Part shown: piece after piece, positions 1 through 11,139 of the stretch
Numbering within the stretch: position 1 is the stretch's first letter
Layout: each line of letters starts with the position of its first letter
Assembly: GCA_035048485.1 (NCBI GenBank)
Contig: CM068586.1
Location: forward strand, 47,875,715 to 47,939,714
Source of the DNA: Pteria penguin
Taxonomy: Eukaryota; Mollusca; Bivalvia; Pterioida; Pteriidae
Reading direction: 5' to 3'
DNA length: 64,000 nt
The notes under the pieces: generated by a model
Told to the model about the DNA's origin: nothing
What the model saw: only the letters and a program-made list of their open reading frames with translations
Database searches by the model: none
Made by a program: the position numbers and the translations under genes

Positions 1-489
1 ATCCATAGAATGATATTTGATGATAAAAAATTTATACAACACTAAGAAATGCAGAACAGGCGTGATTTCATGGTTTGTCATACTAATACCAATAGGGTTA
101 GTAATATTTACATTCACGTACAATCATACGAACGATAATGTTTCATAATAGGGTCAGTAGTATTTATATTTACGTGCAATCACAGCAAAGTTAATGGTGC
201 ATAGTGGCTAGTATTTAAATGTTGCATAGTGGCTAGTATTTATAGGTGGTAGTGGTTGTATATCGTGATATATTTTCGCCCAATGCGGTTGCGCAGCGTT
301 CTTCACATGTAGTAATCTGACTCGGTATAAATTGCCTTCATTATATGTATCTTAATTCTGCAATAATAGTCGTATTTGTAACAATTTACGTCATTATTTA
401 GGCCTAGTTCATGATGTGAAGTTCATTTTTGCGGATGTAACTAAAATTAATTTCTCACCTTCACCCTATATATGATATACTGGGAATAT

Positions 490-760
490 GTTTTTTGAGT
501 TTGCATAACATCAAATCCTACACATTGACTGCAGTAGGGTCCCTTGTCTGTTTGATCTGCAAGATTTCTACAATGACATAAATTCAGTGTGTTCATGCTG
601 TAGAGTTCATATCTATATAGTTAACAAAAATTACTTCTTACTTCCTCTCTAACCTTACAAAGGTTATTCTAGTCCCAGTTCTATTTGATCTGCAATAGTT
701 GTTGATAGTGGCTTCCATAGAAATTGTTGTGCCAGTTGGTAAAGTTAGATCCAAATTACT
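490..760 (-). pseudogene. Decayed exon 3 relic of FAD-linked oxidase
   Basis: Read on the minus strand, 655-750 resembles the C-terminal BBE-domain exon at 5625-5992. A TNWHNNF-YGSHYQQLLQIK-like stretch corresponds to TNWHDYFWGSNYQRLLQIK, but TAG codons follow where the intact copy has coding sequence. The CACATTGACTGCAGTAG block at 520-540 is a second piece matching the QCVG-coding end of the exon. The two pieces are separated by non-matching DNA. It is clearly non-functional. Confidence 0.7.
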
Positions 761-1428
761 AAGCTGAATGACAAAAGTCACCAAGGACATGCAGAGCCAC
801 CGGACGTCCAGTCTCCCTCTGATTTCCAGGCATCTATGAATATCCATCATTGTATTTCGTTGTAAGGGTGGGAATTGCTTAAAACCGTGTTCTTTCGAGA
901 ATTTCATTTTGGCTGCGACTACGGTGAAGGCGACAGACACTAATTATTTTTTTCAAATTTAAAACCAGTGCAGTCAATATAAAATGCCAATTATGAATCA
1001 ACCTTAGATTTACTCAAATATGCAGAATTTAAAAAAGATTGATAAATTGCATTATAATTTTCTCTGCATTAAAATGTTGCTTTTTGTTGTCTCAAAACAT
1101 ATACATTGAGGTAATAGCGTTCTCGAGGATATTCAGTGATGAAAGTAACAAAATTAGAGGGTGTTTAAAATTTAGTTAATTGCAGGAAGTACTTCTATCT
1201 ATAATCATGTTTATTTTAGGGTTTGAATCCTCTTCCGATATACTTAACTAAAATGGTTAACACCATTAGGTAATAACACATTGTAAGTATGTAAAACAAA
1301 TAGTATGATGTATAACAAGTTCAACAAAGTGATATGTTTTGAAAGCTTCAGAGTATAAGAGTAGGAATCAGTCGAAAAAGCTCTATCCAAATACAGCTCA
1401 TCTCACAACGACATCACCTACATTCAAT

Positions 1429-2143
1429 GAAAGAAAAAAGAGGAGTTACTGGCTCAGCTATGTGGCAGAAGTCACAATGGAGCTATACAATACATGAATA
1501 TTAATAATATACCAGCACATATAACACATTATAAAAATATTAGATTGTAGTGCAATTACGATACCGACTTAGGATGGTCATTTGATTGGACAAAATCCAA
1601 ACAAATGGTGTGGTTAACCGGTTTACGGGCCAACATTCCCACTCGCGGTAACAGCAGAACAATTAAAAGACGTACATTTAAAAATTTATAAATAATCCTT
1701 CGTTTAAAGAACAAGGGTCAACAGGTATTGCATACTGAGAGGTCATAAAAATATAAACACGTAAGGTATTGTAAAACACATAATGATATAAAAATATATG
1801 CGACATCAACATGATAAACCGTGCTCTGCAGTCTGAAAGCGAGCTAAGACCCTAGATCTGTAGTCTAACCCGACTAACAGTAAGCGGGGACGAGGTTCAG
1901 GACCATGTCTCCTCTGAAAGAGGTTTGTACAAGGCCCGTCATATACTGCCCACCGCCGTGTTAGTCAGCGTGCAACGTTGACGTAAAAGTCCGCATAAGA
2001 CCTATAGTATTTTTTATGATCTCTATGTCATATTATCTATATATATGACGTTTGATTATTTTATTACATGATAAAATAACGTTATTGGAGCCTTTTACTT
2101 TCCTTAGTTTATATACGAGATCACCGTAAAAATTAGGAATGGA
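1429..2143 (-). mobile_element. Naiad Penelope-like element, 5'-truncated 3' fragment
   Basis: On the minus strand this equals the last 700 bp of the element at 28889-32480: the end of the reverse transcriptase (HPNFYGDLVYKLRKVKG-coding region near 2140), the GGGCCTTGT conserved block near 1940, and the common 3' end near 1429-1490. The duplicate locus at 41216 lacks it, so both edges are defined by an empty paralogous site. It is 5'-truncated, as expected for target-primed insertion. Confidence 0.88.
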
Positions 2144-2454
2144 AATAACAAAATATTAGCTTGTTTGTTGCAAGCAATTTTAGAGCACATGATACAAGTG
2201 TAGTTCAACATCGCATTATCTGGCGTTACATATCGCGGTGTTAATGTTTGCCTATATACCTGCAGGCAACATTACAGAAGAAGAAACAAACAAACCCAAT
2301 ACCCAAAGTTGCGGTGGTTGCAAATAACCTAATTCTTTGGGATGTGTCAACAAATAAAGATTTTTGTAGATTTAGGATGCTCTATAAATTGCATGTCAAC
2401 CGATGCTTGTTTATCAAAAATTCAAACCCGGTATATAACGATATTATTATCCGT

Positions 2455-2600
2455 GTTGTCCATTCCTCATGTATTTCCACTCTGGCATGTGATCACTCCA
2501 GAAAGAATAGAATATTAAATTAATTCGAGCACCATTCATATTGACATCTCAGTAACACCATTTAGACATTCTGGATAAATGTCACATAGCGATTAGAAAT
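2455..2600 (-). pseudogene. Decayed exon 1 relic of FAD-linked oxidase
   Basis: On the minus strand it aligns with 9345-9440 of the oxidase exon 1 (shared CTGGCATGTGATCNC, TTAATTCGAG and ACCATTCAT blocks). The middle of the exon, including the GHDYNGRS-coding part, is deleted relative to the paralogous relic at 46225-46425. It is too damaged to code. Confidence 0.65.
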
Positions 2601-2856
2601 AATAGATTAGAAATGTTTTATAAAATACAGACTTGGTATTATCTTTATGTAAGAAAGAAAAGGTGATCATCCAATAAACATCTTAATTTTACAAATCCTC
2701 ATTTATATGAAACATACGTCATCTGTATTACACAGTGTTATATACTGTGTTATCATGACATGCACAAAGCTGTAAAACAAACATCACGAAAAAATCAGAA
2801 TGCAGAAAAAGGAGATATACTAGAAACACGTACCTGCAGGATTAGCACCGTCACGG

Positions 2857-3026
2857 TTGGTTGGTTGATTGGTGTTTTACGTCGCTTTCAACAATATTTC
2901 AGTTATATCGCGACATGGAAGCAGGAGGTTACCAACCTCTTAAACATAGTGGCGCAACCCGGGAATCGAACCCGGATCGTCGGCGCCGCAAGCCAAGCGC
3001 TTAACCACTACACCAAGCCTGCCCCT
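2857..3026 (-). mobile_element. tRNA-derived SINE with perfect 12-bp target duplication
   Basis: The minus strand begins with a tRNA-like head holding an A-box-like TAGTGGTTAAGCG and a B box GGTTCGATTCC. It ends in the TGATTGGTGTTTTACGTC-type tail seen in mollusc SINEs. It is flanked by an exact direct repeat GCACCGTCACGG at 2845-2856 and 3027-3038, the target-site duplication. The perfect duplication suggests a fairly recent insertion. Confidence 0.9.
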
Positions 3027-3424
3027 GCACCGTCACGGAAGTAGTAAAAAGTAAAATAGGAACAAATAACACATTACAATAATATTTGATACAATGTTAA
3101 ATTGCCAATTCTGGACTGTCAATTTAAGTGACAACTATCAGTCGACGTTTATGGAATGACGTACCCATCTTTCCAATCACTGGAAACACAAGACAAGCAA
3201 TGGAAAAAATCATAATCCTTAATTACAAAACAAAGCAAAAAAAAAAAAAAAAACTGGTAAATAATTTGAGATGTCATACCCATAAAACAAATATAATGTC
3301 ATAGAAAAAATGAAAGCTATATATCTTAACTATAGAGTGGATTCAACAAATGCCAACCGAACTCTTACTCTGTCCATATAAAAGAGACCAAAGATCCCTG
3401 ATATGAGGGGTTGCATTAATATAT

Positions 3425-3530
3425 ATTTGTAAGGCAGTTAAGAATTTATCTCCCCTGAAAAGGTTAGACAAGGCCAGTATACGTGTTCCCACCGCCTTTC
3501 TGGTCAAGGTGTAACTATAAGGGATGAAAT
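3425..3530 (-). mobile_element. Old diverged Naiad-type tail fragment
   Basis: The order of short matches (CCTGAAA-AGGTT, GACAAGGCC, CCACCGCC, GTCAAGGTGTAAC) parallels the conserved Naiad 3' block at 14310-14390, but with many substitutions. It could be an older subfamily. The flanks 3040-3424 and 3531-4230 show nothing recognisable apart from a 16-A tract near 3237. Confidence 0.45.
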
Positions 3531-4229
3531 TATATTCAAACATATCTATAACATGCATTCTAATTGGTTGAGAAAAGAAACGGAAAATAAGAAAATGTGA
3601 GACGTAAATATTCAATTACGTGCTACAAATGTAAATTTATTGCGCAATACAGATTCCTTTCAAAATAAGAAATGTTGCAGATCTCGCAAACACGCATTGT
3701 CCAGCTCTTGTTAGTCTAGAACAAATTAGTTTTAATTGTCGAAATATGGAGCTGGGTTTTATTATACATAAAATATTAATGGATGGTTTTGAATTCCAAT
3801 TCCAGTATAGACTCCGAGTAGGCAGATGGGAAGCTTGTCGTGCTCTAGAGAACACAGATACCAAAAGGAACAATATATTGATTGCTGTCAAAATTAGTGA
3901 TATGTTTTAATTCAACATGTTTTATTTAGTATTTAGTAATACGCTTGCATATTATATAGATAATTAATACATCGGAGCAGTTATCTGCTTGAGAGGGTCA
4001 TCTGTATTTTCTAATATGCAGTGTAGGTCAAAGTGTGAACTTAGATGAAGATGTGATTGAGTTTTCAAATTTACGCAGCGTCTAAAGCAAATGCGACTAG
4101 TGATTCACTAATTACATTCCGGATATTTGAAAACACACACATATTATTCTGTAATGTAAAATACGAACATAACTGGTGTCAAAGTGACTATGGCACTAAC
4201 AACAATGTACCACAGTTGGCATTCACGGA

Positions 4230-4290
4230 CCCCTAAAATTAAAAGGTGAGACCAGGTGCCCGGGAGGAGTGATAAGAATACTTATTTATA
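4230..4290 (-). mobile_element. Tail fragment of second Penelope-like family
   Basis: GGTGAGACCAGGTGCCCGGG followed by AGGAGTG is the reverse complement of the block after the reverse transcriptase at 39140-39175 (CCCCGGGCACCTGATCTCAC). A sister fragment lies at 8740-8840. No coding sequence is attached. Confidence 0.5.
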
Positions 4291-4644
4291 CTTAAATTCT
4301 TACTAATATAAAATACTTAACATTTTCTTTCTTCCTTTAAACAATTCACTTCTTGAAATTTATATTTAATGTAAAATTTCGCTAATTAAATATTTGGATA
4401 TTGTTCTTGTCTTTGATTGTATTCGTGATTTGGGATGGTCAGTCCCCACTCAAATTAATCACACCATTACCATAATTTCGTAGTCTAGACATGAAACAGA
4501 GTTACAACTATGGGAAAGTAAAAGATCCAATTGACGGACACAACACATTTTTCCTTGGGTAGGCAATGTTATTGGCTCTTCTAACTACTGAACTGTCAAA
4601 TGCATTCTGGACACTTCAATTAATTTTAGCCGACGTAATACAAT

Positions 4645-5125
4645 ACTATAAAAATGGTTGTTTTCTTTTCCTGAATTGTGCAACTTATAGAAATACACAC
4701 ACAATCTTCTAAATTTCAAAATATGCAACTTTTTTTCATTCTGTCTGATTTTGTCGTAAATTGCGACTTTGCGAGACTCATAGCCAAGTATCAAGTAAGT
4801 AAGCAATTTTTTTTTTGAAATCAAAGAAGCTTTGACCTTGATCCATTTATTAGATCAGGATTGCATGTCCGAGATATTTTATTTCGTGTCATTATCTTGT
4901 AAAGGTCATGCGTAACGCTGAGCTTTCTCGTATATGGTCATCATCTCCAAATGAAATTCCCTGTTTAAGGAAAAGACTCGCTGGCATAATGTGGATACGA
5001 GGTAATAATTCTTAAAATGAAATTGCTCTTCAAGTCGGAGAATCAACCGATAACGTTTGTTTTCAATTACCCGTAACACCCTCTGTTCCACAATAATCCA
5101 TCCAGTGACCTCCAACGAGGAAGAA
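4645..5125. repeat. Dispersed repeat R1, copy 1
   Basis: About 480 bp colinear with 8199-8665 in direct orientation. Shared blocks are AAAATGGTTGTTTTCTTTTC, ATAGAAATACA, TCGTGTCATT-TCTTGT, GATAATGTGGATACGAG and TGTTCCACAATAATCCATCC. The two copies flank exons 3 and 2 of the oxidase gene. No coding potential was recognised. Confidence 0.8.
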
Positions 5126-5470
5126 ATCAGATGACAGGCATTTTTATTAAAAAAAACTATTCTCAACAGTTATGACTAAAAGCAAAGTCAAATCAATTTT
5201 TTAAAATGGTTTCAAAGAGCATTCAATTATTTGATAAAGCATCTTGTTGACTACGTGCAAAAGAATTTGTTAATGATTTGTCTGTTCCACAATAATCCAT
5301 CCAGTGACCTCAAACTTGGTAGAAATCAGATGACAGCCATTTTTATCAAGAACTATTTTCAAAAGTTATGACTAAAAGCGAAGTCAAAGCACATTTAAAA
5401 AGAAGGTTCCAAAGTGCATTCAATTATTTAATAAAGCATCTTGTTTAGTACATGCAGAAGTATTTGTGAA
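5085..5470. repeat. Tandem duplication of about 195 bp
   Basis: Two adjacent copies, roughly 5085-5280 and 5281-5470. Each starts with TGTTCCACAATAATCCATCC and continues through AGTTATGACTAAAAGC and ATAAAGCATCTTGTT. The first copy overlaps the end of repeat R1, so the duplication extends R1 outward. Confidence 0.85.
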
Positions 5471-5533
5471 TGTACGAATTTTACAATACCAATGGTACTT
5501 GTAAGTATTATTCCTGTAATATTTTAATATTGT

Positions 5534-5539
5534 TTTATT
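5534..5539 (-). promoter_or_regulatory. Candidate poly(A) signal of oxidase gene
   Basis: AATAAA on the minus strand about 86 nt beyond the stop codon at 5625-5627, a normal distance for a 3' UTR. The hexamer is common in AT-rich DNA, so this is only plausible. Confidence 0.35.
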
Positions 5540-5624
5540 ACATGGAAATAGATAAAGCTTGTTAATCTGTTCCATTTATCGACGGATAGTATTTTTTGTA
5601 ACTAACAACCATAAAGATTTGCCC

Positions 5625-5992
5625 TCATTTCCGTCCAAAACCAATATGTGGTATACTTGGTATATTTGGAGCATGTGTAGCATCAGACCCAACACATTGA
5701 CTGCAGTAGAAAAAGTTATCCGGATCCCAGTGCTGTTTGATCTGCAAGAGTCGTTGATAGTTACTTCCCCAGAAATAATCATGCCAGTTGGTCACGTTTG
5801 GTCCTGATTCGTTTGGATACATGCCTAGCCCAAAATGAATTTGCTGATCTCCGATGACCTTTGCCTCGTCTTGCACTTTAGACCAGTGTAATTTATTGGG
5901 ATCAAAAGATAAGGCACCACTAAGACTCATTAAACTGGACCTCCATCCAGGGTGAACAGCCGTTGTATGTGTTCCTACCTCTTGCATCTTGC
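5625..5992 (-). CDS. Oxidase exon 3 (BBE domain, stop)
   Basis: The acceptor TATTTTAG|GCAAGATG joins in phase 1 to give LLGGKMQEVGTHTTAVHPGW. The exon carries NVTNWHDYFWGSNYQRLLQI and HWDPDNFFYCSQCVGSD, the typical C-terminal BBE signature. It ends in IGFGRK and TGA at 5627-5625. It is intact. Confidence 0.88.
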
Positions 5993-8900
5993 CTAAAATA
6001 TGAAATAAATTTCCTTATATGCTAGCATCAGTTTTATTCATCGTTCACTTAAGTGTCGGACGGAAATCCTACTATAAACGGAACTTAACATCATCCATAC
6101 ACATTCAGAAAGTTCAGAATATGGAAAGGGATTCATAATCTTAAGTGCTTCTCAAATGACAATTTGTAGTAGACGCATCAAAACTTGGATGCAAGCACTT
6201 GTAATGTAAAGATTAGTATTAGACTGTCAGAAATGAAACATTTACATGTATATACATTTTTATAAACAGATTAGCTTATTGCTCGGTTACTTTTTAACTT
6301 ACCGCAATTGTCTGCACCATAATGGTATGACCAATGATGTAGGTTCTAATATCATATGTAAACATACAATAGATAAAATACATGTAAGAAATCATAGTTC
6401 AATACATTGCAAATATATTGTAATATATATATTAATTCACCTCCAAGTAAAGTTCCAGTGTATCCAACACTACTACTAGGTACAGGATGGTCGTTGATAA
6501 CATGGTCGATGGTAAAGCGTACCCACTCAGGCGTGAAGCTATTGTTCTGCATTAGTACGTTAAATAACACAGCGTTATAATATAATGCATCGTTAGCCGT
6601 CACTTCATATTGTAGAAAGGTAGATACATTACGATATTGACATGATCCGTGCAGATATGGTTTATAATTTATTATTTTGTCCATGTAGGCTCTGGATGAG
6701 GTGTCATAACCGCCATAATGATTAAAAACCACGCCTATATAACCTCTAGTCCTGTACACTGGGTTGTAATCACCACCTATTAAAAGATACCCACCCCATT
6801 CCCGAGGCATATTGGGAACGAGGTTTCCTATAAATTGAAGGATATCATATCCTACATTTGTTCCATCGGCCAAAATGATTGGATAATAGCAAGTAAATTG
6901 AACTACTGCAGAAGCAGCATGGTGAAGGCGGTATGTGAAATTGGTAACGATGCCAAAAGTACCACCGCCTCCACCTCTCAAAGCCCAGAAAATATCCGTA
7001 TCATTTGTTGTTCGGAGGGTTTTTCCGTCATCCGATAGATATGTAGTGCCTTCCGCATTTGCCCTGATAAGGTCGCCGTTTGCAGTTACCATGTCGGCTT
7101 CTAAGAGATTGTCAACTGCCATTCCAAACATTCTTGACATGGGGCTATGTCCACCACCTAGTGTATATCCTCCCATACTCACTGTATGCGCACTGCCTCC
7201 TATGATAACACGGTTGTGTGCGTCCAGCTGTAGCAGTAAATAAAATGCGAGTACTATCGATATAGTAAAGATAAATTTTTGAAGAGGGAATGACGTTATA
7301 ATCATAATGTTATTTTTTTCCATTTTCATGTGTCGATTAATTCAAATCAATAATGAAGACTGACCACCTGGTTAACGGCATTAAATGTAACATTTTACGC
7401 CATCATTTGAAGCTATACATTGATGTGTCAATATTGCTTTAATATGTGTACAGTTTAGTGTAAGTATAAATTCGAAGGATACTATGCGACGTTCAGTGTG
7501 AATAAACTAAAATTCAGTTAAACACTGCAAATTCGGTGGTGATTTTTGCAGCGAGAACATTGCGAATCCGACTGATACACCCGTTGCAAAAATTTCAAAG
7601 AAACATTTCGTGTTCGGCAATGGTCATATAGGTCATATCAGATCAGGGAGAGGACGTTCAAAACAAAAATCCAACAAACAAAACCAAAACACAACAGAAT
7701 AAAAACAAACAAAATTACCGAAAGGCGGTTTCCCCTACACTATTTAAGCATTCTATACGAGTTTTATGAAACACAACCGACGTTTACTAAAGTTATTGCG
7801 TTCTATAGCATCTTTTCATAGTAAAAATAAAATCAGTCGCATAATTCTGTAAAGAGAGAACGGATTTTAGTCTAAATCGAAAGGCGACTTCCCTTACACT
7901 ATCAAAACATTCTATATCAGTGTCGCAAAAAACAAATGAAGTTTACTTAAGTTATTGCGTTCTATAGCAACTTTTCATAGTAAAAATAAAATCAAAGTCC
8001 TATAATTCTGTAACGAAAAAACGGATTTTGCTCTAAATCGGAAGGCGACTTGTCCTACACTATTTAAACATTCTGTATGAGTTTCATGGAAAACAGCTGC
8101 CGTTTACTGGAGTTATTGCATTCCATAGCGGACGGACGGACGGACAAATGGACATCACCATACCATAATACGTCAAGTCTTTCGACGGGCGTATAAAAAT
8201 GGTTGTTTTCTTTTCTGAAACGAAGATCTTATAGAAATACATTTACAGTCTTGTCAATTTAAAATTACATGAATAACTTATTTCATTCTATGTCTGCTTT
8301 TTCGTGGATTGCAACTTTCCGAACCTCATAACCACGTATTTTATAAGCAAGCAAATATTCTTGTAATAAAAAAACATCTGTGCCTGATCCCAATATTTTA
8401 GATCGGCATGGCGAGTCTAAGATATCTTATATCGTGTCATTGTCTTGTTAAGGTCATGCAAAACTGGCTTTCTCGTATATTGCGATCATCCCCATTGAAT
8501 TCAACCCTACTCTAACCCTACCCAAGACTCACTGGGATAATGTGGATACGAGATAATAAAACTTAAACTATTCGAGTCGGAGAATCACGGTGATCCTTGT
8601 ATTCAGTTGTCCTGAAGACCTTCTGTTCCACAATAATCCATCCAGTAAACCCCAACGTGGTAAAAGTAAAAAAAAAACAAAGTACCGAAGGGTAAACCAT
8701 ATCTCATGGTCGATGGAATAAAAGGACAATATCGTGAATAGTGTCATATTCAGACAAATGCGAACCCCAATAAAATCGAGGTGAGACCAGTTGCCCGGGA
8801 GGAGTAAGCGTCCCTTGGTTATATGCAACACCCGTCGCAAAAGTCCTGCAACAACCCTTCAAGTCGAGGAGGTAAATACATAAATATACACGCACGAACA

Positions 8901-9791
8901 CACAAAGAAGACAAGAACACGAGGTCGAATTTTCCATTCAAGGCAAGAAAAGCTGCCAAACTGATACTCTGGTGTCGGAAGCGCACGTGAAAAAATGTCT
9001 GTATATATATATATAAAAGCACAGGTAAGCGATAACGATACTAAAACTAAAATTTTCGAAGCACTCTGCTTCTTCTTCAGGACACACACATACAAACACT
9101 TACATAAATATAAAAACACGAAAAGAAAGATAGAAAATATACACAAAGCACAAGTCTAATAAAAACTGGTTTCAAGAATTGGCTACATATTGAGCGTGTT
9201 TCTCTATGCAGATGACTTTAAGTGACCCTTAACGTTTTAAATATTTTTTTCTGAATGAATTAAGAAAATGGTTCAAATGTTCTAAATATATATTTCTTTG
9301 GTATAAATCATCTACAAAATGTTAGTTTACCTCTGTGTAAACCTCAAGCCATGAGTTTCCACTCTCGCATGTAATCTCTCCCGCTGCATTACGAGTCGAT
9401 GCTAAGTTAATTCGAGTACCATTCATGTTCCCCAAATGTATCATTAGACTTTCATGCGCTGTTGACCGTCCATTATAATCATGACCCGATGACATTACGG
9501 TGACTCGAAGGTTGTGAGCTCGAGCAAATCGAACACTTCTTTGGACGTCCTGTGTGGATTTTACCGAGGCAACAGCGATTGGGAATTTAATACGAAATGT
9601 ATTATGAGGAATGCTGAGTCGGTAGCCGTCATCTGTGGGAAAAACAGTTGTCCATCCAGGGAATCTCTTAATTCAACCATCTCTTCATTCGTAGGAAAGC
9701 ATGATTCATCTACATGACATCTTTTAGGCACAGCACCTTCTACCGTTGATAGTAGACAGGATACAAAGAGTGCACACTTAAAATAAAGCAT
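5625..9791 (-). CDS. FAD-linked oxidase, berberine-bridge-enzyme-like; 3 exons, one frameshift
   Basis: This is a secreted flavin-dependent oxidase of the VAO/PCMH family; its substrate cannot be told from sequence. Exons on the minus strand are 9791-9331, 7227-6441 and 5992-5625, joined by GT-AG introns of phase 0 and phase 1. The protein would be about 538 residues, normal for the family, with an N-terminal signal peptide, the FAD-domain loop SSGHDYNGRS whose His could carry flavin, the LGGGHSPMSR and ALRGGGGGTFGIV motifs, and a C-terminal BBE domain (FWGSNYQRLLQIKQ). Exon lengths 461+787+368 total 1616, one short of a multiple of three. That matches a single-base loss near 9649, where the frame jumps from SLDG to VFPTDDGYRL. 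It may be a recent pseudogene or a sequence error. Decayed paralogues surround it. Confidence 0.85.
6441..7227 (-). CDS. Oxidase exon 2 (FAD domain core)
   Basis: The acceptor TACTGCTACAG|CTGGACGC gives LDAHNRVIIGG in phase 0 after VYTE. The exon encodes GGSAHTVSMGGYTLGGG, PMSRMFGMAVDNLLEADMV and FWALRGGGGGTFGIVTNF, then the substrate-domain half ending in SSVGYTGTLLGG. The donor is GGAG|GTGAATT at 6441/6440, phase 1. The open frame continues upstream of the acceptor as MKMEKNNIMIITS and further, but that is intron sequence with a pyrimidine-rich tract. No internal stops occur. Confidence 0.88.
7640..8195. repeat. Mollusc-type tandem-core repeat in oxidase intron 1
   Basis: About 2.5 diverged units of roughly 175 bp. 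Each has AATTCTGTAA, ACGGATTTT, AAGGCGACTT and a CATTCTAT-type block followed by TTATTGCGTTCTATAGCA. The array ends in GACGGACGGACGGAC and a CGACGGGCGTATAAAAA terminus, an architecture common among bivalve dispersed repeats (compare 61570-62465). It may be a non-autonomous transposon. Confidence 0.7.
8199..8665. repeat. Dispersed repeat R1, copy 2
   Basis: Direct-orientation copy of 4645-5125, lying in oxidase intron 1 right after the tandem-core repeat. It shares the CTTTCTCGTATAT, AATGTGGATACGAG and TGTTCCACAATAATCCATCC blocks. It contains a short CCCTACTCTAACCCTACCC stretch not present in copy 1. Confidence 0.8.
8740..8845 (-). mobile_element. Tail fragment of second Penelope-like family
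   Basis: On the minus strand: GACGGGTGTTGC, then ACTCCTCCCGGGCAACTGG, then GGGGTTCGCAT. This follows the order of 39114-39190 downstream of the YIDD reverse transcriptase. No coding part remains. The following stretch 8850-9330 is intron with a short (TA)n near 9003 and no recognisable feature. Confidence 0.55.
9331..9791 (-). CDS. Oxidase exon 1 (signal peptide, FAD-binding start)
   Basis: The start is ATG at 9791-9789. A hydrophobic leader (MLYFKCALFVSCLLSTVEG) is followed by a Cys-containing mature N-terminus. The frame runs to about codon 47 (SLDG, 9651), then coding continues in another frame through IPHNTFRIKFPIAVASV, SSGHDYNGRSTAHESLMIHL and SGNSWLEVYTE. The donor is GAG|GTAAAC at 9331/9330. 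An AG acceptor (TTGTTGCTTTTAG) directly before the ATG suggests a non-coding exon further upstream. Nothing else in the exon is broken. Confidence 0.85.
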
Positions 9792-9794
9792 CCT

Positions 9795-10910
9795 AAAAGC
9801 AACAAAGAAATGCTGTTATGTATTGTAGAGCTCATGTAGGACAAAACATTTAAAGTAATTGTTTAATGAAAATTTTAAATAAAAAAAGTTAAAAGTGATG
9901 TATAATTTATTCTATATAATACAGATATATGTGTTTGGGGAATAAAATTACTCTAATGGCAACAAAATCATGACCAGGTATTGAATGTTTTATGACATTT
10001 AATGATATTTAACTCTCTAAATGTTAACTTTACATGTTGTGAGAAAGAGACAATAAATGCCCAAAGACAGATTTCTAAGCATAAAAGAACCATAACTCCG
10101 CAACGACGAAACGGAATTTCACTAAAAATGAAAAGGGGATTTCCTTAGGTCCTGTACTGAATGATTGTATTGTAAAATCATGAAAATCATGTAAACATTT
10201 CTAGGCAAACTTAAGATATCGCAAAACATAAAAAGTGCAGGGAGAAAATTAATTTTGGGCATAAGTGTCACGGTCAAGGTCACACAATCAGTAGTGTACA
10301 CATGCTAAATACGAATAAGGAACAGTTTGATGCAAAATCATGATAAACTATACAAGATATTATGATTAATAAAGAGCAAATGTGAAATAAGAAAATTAAA
10401 ATGATATAGTTTTTGTAATTTTGTTTTGGTCATTAGTTAATTGTCCAACTGTGGTCAAACTTTCATAGCTATAAAAGATAGAATGAAATGACTTATCAAT
10501 AAATTACGTCATAAAAAGACAAGTTATAGTCCATATTATGGAGTTAAAAAGGAAATCCGCTGTGTATGATTATTAAAACAAATGGATTTGTAGTGGACGC
10601 AGTAATGTATACAATGCATTCATCGGGTCAAAGTATAAAAGAAAACAAGTTTCCATGTTTACATCTTGATTGCAGAGTAATAATTTGAGACACTTTTCAT
10701 TATTTTTTTCTTCATACTTTTTATGCATGGAAATCACATGCCCTCCCCTATCACTTGGTCATCTGTCTAGTTACTATTGTCCTCGAAAGCCAACCGTGGC
10801 ATAGGTTTATTTATTTTATTGATTTATTTAATTATCTACAATAAAACACTATATTTGCCGTACGTATTGGCCAGCAGCGTTCCTCATCGAACTTTATTGT
10901 TGTTGTACAT
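9795..10910. other. Upstream flank of oxidase gene
   Basis: AT-rich sequence with no credible coding frame. The stretch 10085-10340 contains fragments of a mollusc dispersed repeat (AACTCCGCAACGACGAAACGG, AAAGGGGATTTCC, GTCACGGTCAAGGTCACAC). No promoter element can be assigned apart from the CRE cluster at 10911-10945. Confidence 0.5.
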
Positions 10911-10945
10911 TACGTCATGTGACGTCACACCATCATCTGACGTCA
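10911..10945. promoter_or_regulatory. Paired CRE palindromes upstream of oxidase gene
   Basis: Two full TGACGTCA sites at 10920-10927 and 10938-10945, plus a half site TACGTCA at 10911-10917, all within 35 bp. TGACGTCA is the CREB/ATF consensus. The cluster lies 1.1 kb upstream of the oxidase ATG on its sense side. Function is inference from motif and position. Confidence 0.3.
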
Positions 10946-11139
10946 CAACTTTACGACGCTAATGTAGCGTCATATACATGGTGTTGTTAAAAGGAACGTA
11001 AATCATGTGAAACTATAGATCTACTATTGCGTTTTATATTATAGTAAAATAATGTGTTTCACTGACATGCTACGTATCAAAGGTGATGTGAGTTCGAATC
11101 CTGTTGACAATATATAGAATGAAAATACAAATAAACAGC

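Larger units (their letters stand above)
1..2615. repeat. Segmental duplication, copy 1
   Basis: This stretch is colinear with 39900-41600 plus 46203-46445. Shared landmarks in the same order include the opening ATTTGATGAT tract, the tract around 480-760, the TGAAAGCTTCAG tract near 1337, and CAACCGATGCTTGT near 2400. Copy 1 is interrupted by a Naiad fragment at 1429-2143, which copy 2 lacks. Copy 2 has an (AT)73 tract and a 4.6-kb transposon that copy 1 lacks. Both copies hold relics of oxidase exons. Identity appears high but clearly below 100 percent, with many small indels. Confidence 0.85.

Noticed and set aside
7228..7329. N-terminal hydrophobic extension of oxidase exon 2 (MKMEKNNIMIITS...) as a signal peptide
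   Set aside because: A good acceptor at 7227/7228 restores the family sequence in phase with exon 1, which has its own leader. The extension is intron.
8505..8525. Telomere-like CCCTA stretch
   Set aside because: Only a few imperfect units inside a dispersed repeat copy.
9514..9717. Plus-strand frame overlapping oxidase exon 1, and similar plus-strand frames over exon 2
   Set aside because: Antisense shadows of the minus-strand oxidase exons.
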